From the NCBI GenBank assembly GCA_964517125.1, contig CAZFBD010000043.1, positions 1 through 39,956 on the forward strand: a stretch of DNA of 39,956 bases. The letters are read 5' to 3'. A program made the translations under genes and the position numbers. A model generated the notes under the pieces. It worked only from the letters and a program-made list of their open reading frames with translations. It did no database searches and was not told the origin of the DNA. This document shows, one piece after another, positions 33,381 through 39,956 of this stretch (position 1 is its first letter; each line of letters begins with the position of its first letter). The DNA comes from SHLQ01 sp964517125. GTDB lineage: Bacteria; Actinomycetota; Acidimicrobiia; Acidimicrobiales; SHLQ01.

Positions 33381-33497
33381 GGATTGGCTGGTCTCGTGCT
33401 CGCTGGAACTGGATTGGCTGGTCTCGTGCTCGCTGGAACTGGATTGGCTGGTCTCGCGCTCGTCGTGCTCGTTGTGCTTGCTGGACCTGGATTGACT
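33381..33497. repeat. 30-bp tandem repeat, decaying to the right
   Basis: The unit GGATTGGCTGGTCTCGTGCT followed by CGCTGGAACT occurs twice exactly (33381-33410, 33411-33440) and a third time partly (33441-33460, one mismatch). Degenerate remnants follow to about 33497. It lies between the REP copy and the end of the HAD gene. Because 30 is a multiple of 3, every frame stays open on both strands, but I see no ribosome site or start that makes it a gene. Confidence 0.85.
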
Positions 33498-33541
33498 TGA
33501 CCGTTGATGGCTGGCTTGCGGTTTGGTTGGCTCTCGCTGGG

Positions 33542-35596
33542 TCAGCCGACTCGGTTTCGGGCTTTTCGGACGACTTCTTTTGCTTCTTCGCGGGAGCGGA
33601 GGAGCGTGCGTGGAACCGGGCCGCTCAGTGCCTGGGCTCCTGCCTTCCACCAGTGGCGGTGGGGTTGGCTGCGGACCGCGGCACGGACGCCTTGCTTGTG
33701 TGCAAGTGGGAGGCTGACCGAATCGGCGCCCCAGCCATCTTCGAACGGGTAGCGACCCCACGCGGTGGCTTCGGATCGGGTTGGGCCCTGCCAGAACGAT
33801 TCGAAGACGGCGATTGCCGAGGGGCGGAGATCGACGGCGAGTGCATCGGTCGGAGACTCGATGCGCAGTTCACGTGCGACCTGGCGCACTGTGCGTCGGA
33901 CAACTTCGAAGCCCCAGTCGACCACTGCGGCGTTCGATGGTTCGGAGAGCTGTGCTGCCATCCGGGACCCAAGGTCCTCGTAGCCAACGACCGAGCCGTG
34001 GTCTGCTGTGCAGGCCATCTCGACCATGGTGAGGAGGCCCGGTGTGCGCAGGAAACCGGTGCCGTGGTGCTCGTCGCGGACATAGGCCTCGGGGAAGCCG
34101 AAGCCCTGGTCGGCAACGTCGGAACGAATGCCGAAGTAGAACGCCATGGGCGGGGCCTGGCCGACCGTGTCGAGCACGGTGGACAGCGCGTTGTAGAGCG
34201 TGCCGCCGGTGCCTTGGTCGACGATGGCGATGGGCTCGTCGGTGATCACGCCTTCTTGTTCGAGGTACTTGACCATGAGGGCGCGATGATCGCCGGCGAT
34301 GGAGAGCAGCAATGGCTGCATTTCGCTGTCGTCGCGGATCATGCTCTGGAGGCGGAGACAGTCGTCTGCGGTGAGTTTGGTGTCCCATGCGGACTCGGCG
34401 AAGCCGGCCTCGATGAGTTCGGCCCGCATGTACTCGGGTTCGACGCCGAACCGGTGTGCGATGTGGCGGACGGTCACGTGGTCGACGTCGCCGCTGGATG
34501 GTGCGACTGTTGCCAGCACCTGGTCGTTGATCTCGACCATGCCGGGAAGGGTCCAGGCCTGGCGACTGCCGTAGAGGTACTTGAGTTCGCCGGTGTAGCC
34601 GACCTTCGGGGCGAGCTCGCGGGCGACGTCGAGCAGGACCTGGCCGTCGCGGGCGATGAAGAAGATCTTCTTGAGGTCGTCCTCGATGGCCCGCTGGAGG
34701 AGCCAGAGCACGTTGCCGATGACGAACGGGGCGACGACGCCAGCGGAGACGTCTCGGAGTGCCCGTTCGTGTTCGTCTCGGGCGCCGACCTCGATGCGGG
34801 CGAGGCGGGAGGCGCCGGCGAGCAGCGACGTGAGTCCGTCGGTGTCGAAGGACCAGGTCTCGAGTTCGCTTTCGAAGCGGTTGAGGTTGCAGTGGTCGAG
34901 CAGCGTGGTTCGCATGCCGGCCTTCTTGGCCGACTTGTGGTCGCTGTTGCGGTCGTTGCCTGTGTGGCAGACGGCCGACGCCGGAACGGAGAGTTCGTTG
35001 AGGACGTCGGGCCAGAGCTTGCCGGTGGCCTTGGACTTCTGATGCTCGTTCGACACGAACAGCTGGTCGCCGCTCTGGAACAGGTTGTGTCGGTGAAGCT
35101 GTTCCTTCAGGAAGTCACCGGGCAGGTACATGTCGCTGACGAACACGACCCGGTCTGCGTGTTGGCGGGCTTCGGCGAGTCGGGAGGTTCCCTCCTTCAG
35201 CGGAACGAGAATGTCGCTTTCGAGGTCGAGCTCTTCGTCGATGAGCTTGGGAAGCTGTGCGGCGCTGACGCTGAGGGACGACCCGAGTTCGGCGTAGATC
35301 CGCTGGATGCTGACGTCGGAGTCGAGGCCGCCGGCGTTGCGGAAGCTGCGGACTTCGGCGGCGGTGCGATGCCGGGCGAAGGACTCGGCCGAGCAGCCGA
35401 TGAGGCCCTTGGTCGCGAGGCGCCGCCCGAGGAGCAGAAATGCTGCCCTGGGGTCGCCAACTCTGCGTGTGAGCACCGTGTCGAAGATGTCGAACGATGC
35501 CACCGATTCTGAACTACGTGCCGCTTTGCCCACCTGAGTCGCCTTGTTGCCGCTTGCTGCTTCAGTCGCCCGAAAGAAGCACCCGGTTGGCGACAC
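33542..35596 (-). CDS. HAD-superfamily protein of COG5610 type
   Basis: 684-residue two-part protein. The first 230 residues are HAD-like: SFDIFDTVLTRRVGD with Asp36 as presumed nucleophile (the residue two after it is Phe, not Asp), motif II VVFVSDMYLPGDFL and motif IV HTGNDRNSDHKSAKKAGM. The second part (about 300-640) has the conserved segment FFIARDGQVLLDVARELAP ... YLYGSRQAW, seen with this HAD module in polysaccharide gene clusters of many bacteria (COG5610, function unknown). No membrane segment or signal. GTG 35596 is the likely start; a strong promoter (TTGACA, 16 nt, GATATT) lies upstream. Role in the glycan pathway, perhaps phosphate removal or transfer, is inference. Confidence 0.85.
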   Translation of the reverse strand: MSPTGCFFRATEAASGNKATQVGKAARSSESVASFDIFDTVLTRRVGDPRAAFLLLGRRLATKGLIGCSAESFARHRTAAEVRSFRNAGGLDSDVSIQRIYAELGSSLSVSAAQLPKLIDEELDLESDILVPLKEGTSRLAEARQHADRVVFVSDMYLPGDFLKEQLHRHNLFQSGDQLFVSNEHQKSKATGKLWPDVLNELSVPASAVCHTGNDRNSDHKSAKKAGMRTTLLDHCNLNRFESELETWSFDTDGLTSLLAGASRLARIEVGARDEHERALRDVSAGVVAPFVIGNVLWLLQRAIEDDLKKIFFIARDGQVLLDVARELAPKVGYTGELKYLYGSRQAWTLPGMVEINDQVLATVAPSSGDVDHVTVRHIAHRFGVEPEYMRAELIEAGFAESAWDTKLTADDCLRLQSMIRDDSEMQPLLLSIAGDHRALMVKYLEQEGVITDEPIAIVDQGTGGTLYNALSTVLDTVGQAPPMAFYFGIRSDVADQGFGFPEAYVRDEHHGTGFLRTPGLLTMVEMACTADHGSVVGYEDLGSRMAAQLSEPSNAAVVDWGFEVVRRTVRQVARELRIESPTDALAVDLRPSAIAVFESFWQGPTRSEATAWGRYPFEDGWGADSVSLPLAHKQGVRAAVRSQPHRHWWKAGAQALSGPVPRTLLRSREEAKEVVRKARNRVG

Positions 35597-35623
35597 ATCT
35601 CGCCTACCGGAACGGACAACAGG

Positions 35624-35651
35624 AATATCGCAACACTGTGTGATGTGTCAA
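35624..35651 (-). promoter_or_regulatory. Sigma-70-type promoter for the HAD gene
   Basis: On the minus strand TTGACA (35651-35646, perfect -35), a 16-nt spacer and GATATT (35629-35624). Transcription would start near 35617, leaving a leader of about 20 nt with GGCGAG before GTG 35596. It is the best -35/-10 pair I found in the window. Confidence 0.6.
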
Positions 35652-35733
35652 AAGGACTAGGGCGAAATATTCACGGAACGTGGCTTCTGTGAGTCAATCA
35701 GTGGCGCGAGAGTGTTCTTCCTGGGTCGGCGAT

Positions 35734-36960
35734 TCAGTTGGAGACGCCAAGCTCGGCGTAGATCTCGAGGAGGTCGGCGAAGTACCGCTCGTAGGTGAAG
35801 CGGGTCTCGACGAACGCTCGCCCGGCGCGGGCCATCGTCTCGAGATCGTCGTCGCTCATGTCCTGCATCGCACGAAGCTGGGTTGCGAAGGAGCCTGCAT
35901 CGCCTGCGGTGGCGAGCAGTCCGGTTTCGCCTTCGGTGATGAGTTCCGGGATGCCACCGAGGTCGGATCCGAGCACCGGCGTGCCAACGCCGTAGGCCTC
36001 GAGAAGGACCACGGGGGCGTTCTCGTAACACTCGGACGGAAGCACGAGGGCTCGAGCCGCTCGGACGATGTCGAACAGCGCGTCGCCGGTCTGGTAGCCG
36101 GCAAACTCAACGTCGGCTCCGGTGCGGGCGACGAGCGCTCGCAGTTCTTCTTCCTGCGGTCCGGTGCCGACGATGGTTGCAGCCACGCCGGAGTCGGCGA
36201 CGGCCTGGACAAAGGTGAGCAGACCCTTCTCCTCGGAGAGGCGACCGACGAACACGAAACGCTCGCCCGCGCTGAAGTCGGGGACCATTTCGCTGACATC
36301 CACCGCGTTGGGTAGGTAGCGGGTCTTGTCCTTGGGCAGGCCCCACTCGACAAGCTTGTTGGTGTGGAAGTGGCTGGGGACGATGAAGAGGTCGACGTTC
36401 TTGTTGTAGCTGCCGAGCGCGTTGTGGAGCGTTGTCTCCAGCGCCGCCACGGCGGACAGCGCAAGCGAGCCCTTGAGGCAGCGTTGTTGCACGGCGTTCC
36501 AGGTCTTGCCGCCCTTGCATCGCTCGCACACGCCGTCGGGGGCGAGCATGAGTTTGGACGGGCAGCCGATCTTGAGGTCGTGCACCGTCATGACCGACGG
36601 CACGCCCTTCTTCTTGATGGCGCCGAAGATGGCTGGGGTCAGGTGGTGGTAGACGTTGTGGGCGTGCACGATGTCGGGCCGCACGTCGTCGATGAGTTTG
36701 CCAATGGCCGAGCGGGCTTCGAGCGAGTAGACGCTCTTGACGACCTTGCGGGCCTTCTCGACCGGCGTGTAGTCGCTGGCGAAGTCGATCTCTTCGACGA
36801 AGTAGTCGTCGTATTCGGTCTCGAAGTTCTTCTCGTACTCCATGGCGAAGGGCACGATCTTCCAGCCCTGGGCCTCGAGGAGGTCGTTCTGGTCGAGCAT
36901 GACCGCTTCGGCACCGCCTCGGCGGTAGTAGTAGCTGGTGACGGAGACTTGGGTTGGCAC
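35734..36960 (-). CDS. Glycosyltransferase family 4 (GT-B)
   Basis: 408-residue GT-B glycosyltransferase. The N-terminal domain has VSVTSYYYRRGGAEAVMLDQ, IVHAHNVYHHLTPAIFGAI and VMTVHDLKIGCPSKLML, followed by a Cys-containing insert GVCERCKGG typical of one GT4 branch. The C-terminal donor domain has RFVFVGRLSEEKGLLTFVQA, ATIVGTGPQEEELRAL, VEFAGYQTGDAL and LPSECYENAPVVLLEAYGVG with the E-x7-E pair. It acts at the cytoplasmic face of the membrane. GTG 36960 starts 48 bp after the propeller lipoprotein stop, so the two genes, with the Wzz-like gene before them, may form one transcript. Donor sugar unknown. Confidence 0.92.
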   Translation of the reverse strand: MPTQVSVTSYYYRRGGAEAVMLDQNDLLEAQGWKIVPFAMEYEKNFETEYDDYFVEEIDFASDYTPVEKARKVVKSVYSLEARSAIGKLIDDVRPDIVHAHNVYHHLTPAIFGAIKKKGVPSVMTVHDLKIGCPSKLMLAPDGVCERCKGGKTWNAVQQRCLKGSLALSAVAALETTLHNALGSYNKNVDLFIVPSHFHTNKLVEWGLPKDKTRYLPNAVDVSEMVPDFSAGERFVFVGRLSEEKGLLTFVQAVADSGVAATIVGTGPQEEELRALVARTGADVEFAGYQTGDALFDIVRAARALVLPSECYENAPVVLLEAYGVGTPVLGSDLGGIPELITEGETGLLATAGDAGSFATQLRAMQDMSDDDLETMARAGRAFVETRFTYERYFADLLEIYAELGVSN

Positions 36961-37008
36961 GTCTGACCTATCGGTTTGTGGAGCGGAGGCTTTACCGCCG
37001 CCTGGCGG

Positions 37009-39318
37009 TTACCCCAGCGCCTGGCTGAAGGAAACGTTGTAGAAGCCGCGTCCTGTGGTGCCGACGACGAGTCGGTCGGGGTTGTGCGGGTCGAAGTCGG
37101 CGGTGCGGAGACGGGTCATTGGCAGTCCGTCGTTCATGACGGTCCAGGTCTGTCCGCCGTCGTTCGACAGGTGCACGCCGGTGGCGAAGCTGACGTCGTG
37201 GAAGGCTGGTTCTGAGGTGACGATGGCGAGGTTGGCCGGGTTCGTGGGGTCGATGGCGATGCCGTGGGCGTACTGGTCGGTGAAGATCCGGGTCCACGTT
37301 TGGCCGTCGTACCGGTAGGCGCCGCCCTCGCCGTCGCGGAAGGCGACGGCGTAGGTGGCTTCGGGCTCGCTCTCGGACGAGTAGAGGGTGGTGATGCCGG
37401 CGGGCGACCCTGCGAGGGTTTCGAACGTGCCGCCGGCGTCGGTTGACTCGAGGACGCTGGTGGAGTTGGCGACGTGCACGGTGAAGCCGTCGGCGTCGAC
37501 GGCGACGTCGCGGACCACGCCCAGTCCGTCGACCGGGGTGAAGGACTGTCCGCCGTCTTCGCTGCGGTAGAGGATCTGCCCGAGGGCGATGAACACAAAG
37601 TCGCTGCCGTTGCTGTCGAGGACGGCGAGGCCGGTTGCTCCGCCGTCGACGTTGCCGGCGGCGGGGAGGCCCACGTCGGGTCCGACTGCGAGGGTGAAGG
37701 TGGCTCCGCCGTCGTCGCTGATGGCGAGTCCCCGGAAGTTCGAGAACTGCCCGAGGAGGACATAAATGCGGTCGGGGTTGCTGGGGGAGTGGGCGGCTTC
37801 GATGGCGCCGCCCCACTTGGAGATGGGTTGCACGGTGCGGCGCCAGGTTTCGCCGCCGTCGATGGTCTGGATGAAGTTGCCGCCATCGAAGCCGAGCAGG
37901 ATCAGCTCGTCGGGGTTGGTGGGGCTGAAGACGATGTCGGTGCTGACAAGGCCGGTGTAGCCGCGTCCGGCGAAGAAGCCGAGGGAATCTTCGAGGGTGG
38001 TGAGGTCCTGCCAGACTCCGCCGCCGTCGACCGATCCGAGGAGGGTGTCGTCGCTGCCGATGGCAATGCGGTCGGCGTCGGCCGGATGAACAGCGATGTC
38101 GAAGGCCCGCAGCGCGCTTTCGTAGGCGTTGGGTCGGATGGTCGAGCCGTCGGCGATGACGAACCAGTTCTGGCCGCCGTCGTCACTGCGGTAGACGGCC
38201 GCCTGACCGGGTGCGACGTTGCTGGTGTAGAGGCGGTTGGGGTCGGTCGGCGCCGAGACGATCTGGTGGAAGGAGCCGGTGTTGCCGGCGGTGTTGTTGG
38301 CGACGATGTCGATGCCGTTGTTGACGGCGGTCCAGTTGACGCCGCCGTCGGTGGTGGCCCAGATGCCGCCGGCCACGTGGGTGTCGCCGTTGAGCGGCCC
38401 TTCGCCGAGGGCGACCCACGCAATGTTCGGGTCGGTCGGGTGGCTGGCCACGTCGTAGGTGTTGAAGTGGGGGAGGCCTGCAGCGGATTCGACCCAGGTG
38501 GCGCCTGCATCGGTGGACGTCCACACACCGCGGTTGGCCACGGCTGCCATGAGCAGGTCGGGGTTGCCTCCGAGGAACACGGCCGAGCGGATGTTGCCGG
38601 CAGCGGCCACGGTGGCGAGTCGGGCCCAGGTGGCGCCGGAGTCGGTGGATTCCCAGACGGAGCCTTCGCCCTGCCATTCGCCATTTGCGTAGGCGCCGGG
38701 TGCGTCCCAGTTGCGTTGGTTGCCGCTGAAGGCGAGCAGGTGGTCGCCGTTGGTGGGGTCGACGAGGATGGTTTCGATGGGGAGGCTGTAGCGGCTGTCG
38801 CTCAGGTCGGGCATGCCGTTGCGGGCGAGTTCCCAGGTGTTACCGCCGTCGCTGGAGGCGTGGGGACCTGACAGGCTGCCGGCCCACAGGCGGCCGTCGG
38901 CCGACGGGTTGGGGTTGATGTCGCCGATTTCCCAGGACGCGAACCCGCTCGTGGAGTCCCAGGTCTCGCCGAAGTCGCCGGTGACAGCGATGCCGAGCAT
39001 GTCGCCGCCGGCGAAGAGTCGGTTGGGGTTGTCGGGGTCGAAGGCGAGGGAGGTGAGGCGTCCGCCGACGCCGGGTTCGGAGAGTTTGGTGAATTCGCCG
39101 GTGAGCGGATTGACTTCGGGCGGTTCTTCGGGCTCGTTGGAGTCGCGGGGGACGTCCTCTTCCTCGTCGGTTGCCGCCGGCTCGGTTGTTTCCGTGGCGG
39201 CGGTGTCGTCGGCACCCTCGGTTGCGTCGGGCAGGTCACCCGACTCGGTGGTGCATGCGGTGGACAGCAGGACTGCAGCGAGGAGGGCCGCAAGAAGTCG
39301 AAGGGGGCGCAAGGGCAT
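37009..39318 (-). CDS. Asp-box beta-propeller lipoprotein (sortilin/GH74-like)
   Basis: 769-residue lipoprotein: signal peptide with lipobox LLSTAC (Cys22), an acidic Thr/Glu/Pro-rich spacer to about 72, then about 690 residues of BNR/Asp-box repeats. I count twelve Asp-box-like motifs, among them SSDGGNTW, STDSGATW, STDAGATW, TTDGGVNW, SDDGGQNW, TIDGGETW, SDDGGATF and SNDGGQTW. The length fits two seven-bladed propellers in tandem, as in sortilin/VPS10 and GH74 proteins. No catalytic residues can be assigned with confidence; glycan binding or a glycosidase role is possible. It lies between the Wzz-like and GT4 genes, so it probably handles the same polymer outside the cell. A TATCCT box sits 8 nt before the ATG. 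Confidence 0.85.
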   Translation of the reverse strand: MPLRPLRLLAALLAAVLLSTACTTESGDLPDATEGADDTAATETTEPAATDEEEDVPRDSNEPEEPPEVNPLTGEFTKLSEPGVGGRLTSLAFDPDNPNRLFAGGDMLGIAVTGDFGETWDSTSGFASWEIGDINPNPSADGRLWAGSLSGPHASSDGGNTWELARNGMPDLSDSRYSLPIETILVDPTNGDHLLAFSGNQRNWDAPGAYANGEWQGEGSVWESTDSGATWARLATVAAAGNIRSAVFLGGNPDLLMAAVANRGVWTSTDAGATWVESAAGLPHFNTYDVASHPTDPNIAWVALGEGPLNGDTHVAGGIWATTDGGVNWTAVNNGIDIVANNTAGNTGSFHQIVSAPTDPNRLYTSNVAPGQAAVYRSDDGGQNWFVIADGSTIRPNAYESALRAFDIAVHPADADRIAIGSDDTLLGSVDGGGVWQDLTTLEDSLGFFAGRGYTGLVSTDIVFSPTNPDELILLGFDGGNFIQTIDGGETWRRTVQPISKWGGAIEAAHSPSNPDRIYVLLGQFSNFRGLAISDDGGATFTLAVGPDVGLPAAGNVDGGATGLAVLDSNGSDFVFIALGQILYRSEDGGQSFTPVDGLGVVRDVAVDADGFTVHVANSTSVLESTDAGGTFETLAGSPAGITTLYSSESEPEATYAVAFRDGEGGAYRYDGQTWTRIFTDQYAHGIAIDPTNPANLAIVTSEPAFHDVSFATGVHLSNDGGQTWTVMNDGLPMTRLRTADFDPHNPDRLVVGTTGRGFYNVSFSQALG

Positions 39319-39326
39319 GGTTGGCG

Positions 39327-39332
39327 AGGATA
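39327..39332 (-). promoter_or_regulatory. Candidate -10 box for the propeller lipoprotein
   Basis: TATCCT (minus strand) ends 8 nt before ATG 39318. No Shine-Dalgarno sequence is seen, so a leaderless or near-leaderless transcript is likely. Confidence 0.4.
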
Positions 39333-39372
39333 GTGGCAGCCGGAGGGCGCGGGGTTTCGCTTTGACGTGACG

Positions 39373-39956
39373 TCAGGCGGCCGTGGCCAGCCGACCGTTC
39401 TTCGCAGCTTCGGTTTCGGCGGCCCTGGTGACGATGCGGTTGAGGTGCATCAGGATGAGCGCAGCGCTCACGAGCAGTGCGGGAACCCCGGCGGCGAAGG
39501 CCATGGCGATGGCGACCGGCACGTTCGAGGCTGGCTCGACCGGAGTGATGGAGCGGTACCAGTCGTCGTTGACGCCGTTGAGCGAGGCAATGACGTCGGA
39601 CCGTTCGGTGACGGTTCGGGCCCGGTCGGCGTAGAGGCTGTTGATCTCGATGAGGTTGCGGTTGAACTGGTCGGCGAGCGGCTGGATGGTGGCAAGCGTG
39701 GCCAGCAGTTCGCCTTCGAGCGTTCCCACAGCAACGTCGGCGTCGGCGATGGCCACGAGCTGGCCTTCGATGCGGTTCCTGGCGACCACCGGGTTCACGT
39801 CGAGGGTTTCGCGGCGGATGCGGGCCTGGTCTTCGAGGAGCTCACCGATGGAGCCGTCGAGTTCGAAGATCTGGGTGGTGAGCGTTTCTTCCTGCTTGCG
39901 AAGCACGAAGTTGACGACCTCTTCGGCGAGGATGCGGGCGATGCGTTCGGCGTCGC
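39373..39956 (-). CDS. Wzz-like chain-length determinant, 5'-truncated by window edge
   Basis: C-terminal 194 residues of a second polysaccharide co-polymerase-like protein; the N-terminus lies beyond the right edge. Visible: coiled-coil ERIARILAEEVVNFVLRKQE and FELDGSIGELLEDQARIRRE, an extracellular stretch LADQFNRNLIEINSLYADRA, then ITPVEPASNVPV directly before the returning membrane helix (VAIAMAFAAGVPALLVSAAL), and a short cytosolic tail ending AAKNGRLATAA. The PxxP-like residues before the last helix are typical of this family. Unlike the Wzz-like protein at 29894-31180 it has no acidic tail and no kinase domain. The propeller lipoprotein gene follows after 54 bp. Confidence 0.82.
   Translation of the reverse strand, partial: DAERIARILAEEVVNFVLRKQEETLTTQIFELDGSIGELLEDQARIRRETLDVNPVVARNRIEGQLVAIADADVAVGTLEGELLATLATIQPLADQFNRNLIEINSLYADRARTVTERSDVIASLNGVNDDWYRSITPVEPASNVPVAIAMAFAAGVPALLVSAALILMHLNRIVTRAAETEAAKNGRLATAA

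Noticed and set aside
33381..33497. Possible CRISPR array
   Set aside because: The 30-bp units are directly adjacent without spacers and decay progressively; no cas genes are present.
33497..35512. Plus-strand open frame of about 670 codons
   Set aside because: Antisense to the COG5610-type gene, which has recognisable HAD motifs and a promoter.
37474..38871. Plus-strand open frame of about 465 codons rich in Gly, Val and Asp
   Set aside because: Mirror frame of the Asp-box repeats of the propeller lipoprotein.

Overview
The window is about 40 kb of GC-rich actinobacterial chromosome from a draft or metagenome assembly: two runs of exactly 100 N mark scaffold joins. It is most likely an acidimicrobiial (Ilumatobacter-like) organism. 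The clues are a bacterial proteasome activator (Bpa), an LAXTG-type cell-wall anchor, the DUF3516 helicase, Thr-rich linkers on secreted proteins, MutY without a NUDIX domain, and many gene starts preceded by a TANNNT box only 6-8 nt upstream (leaderless mRNAs). This placement is inference; there is no rRNA or tRNA gene here to confirm it.

Left part (1-24.4 kb) is mixed housekeeping. A partial ABC-F ATPase diverges from a DUF445 membrane protein. A tightly overlapping five-gene minus-strand operon (3143-6725) encodes GluQRS, a DUF429 protein, a 55-residue membrane microprotein, glutaminyl cyclase and a membrane-anchored unknown. Then come a small membrane protein, a YpfJ-type zinc peptidase with an ABC ATPase, a LinB-like haloalkane dehalogenase whose nucleophile Asp is replaced by Glu, an LAXTG surface protein, YbaK, DUF937, a diacylglycerol-kinase-like protein, the DUF3516 helicase, a DUF3179 lipoprotein, Bpa, a lipoprotein that looks like a dead metallopeptidase, a thioredoxin-like protein, a DegT/StrS aminotransferase, MutY and a metallo-beta-lactamase-fold hydrolase.

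Right part (24.4-40 kb) is an almost wholly minus-strand surface-polysaccharide locus: two GT4 and one GT2 glycosyltransferases, an O-antigen-ligase/Wzy-like membrane protein, a PAPS-type sulfotransferase, two Wzz-like chain-length proteins (one with a very acidic tyrosine-rich tail), a COG5610 HAD-type protein, a gamma-carbonic-anhydrase-fold protein and a large Asp-box beta-propeller lipoprotein. One plus-strand metallophosphoesterase with unusual active-site residues and one RAYT (REP-associated transposase) gene with its REP palindromes interrupt it. The set suggests a sulfated polymer, assembled, polymerised and length-controlled at the membrane. The upstream DegT aminotransferase may supply an amino sugar.

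No CRISPR array, integrase, phage module, rRNA or tRNA was seen. The most unusual points are the substituted catalytic residues in several enzymes, the RAYT/REP unit, the hairpin repeats at the second gap and the recurrent leaderless promoter layout.
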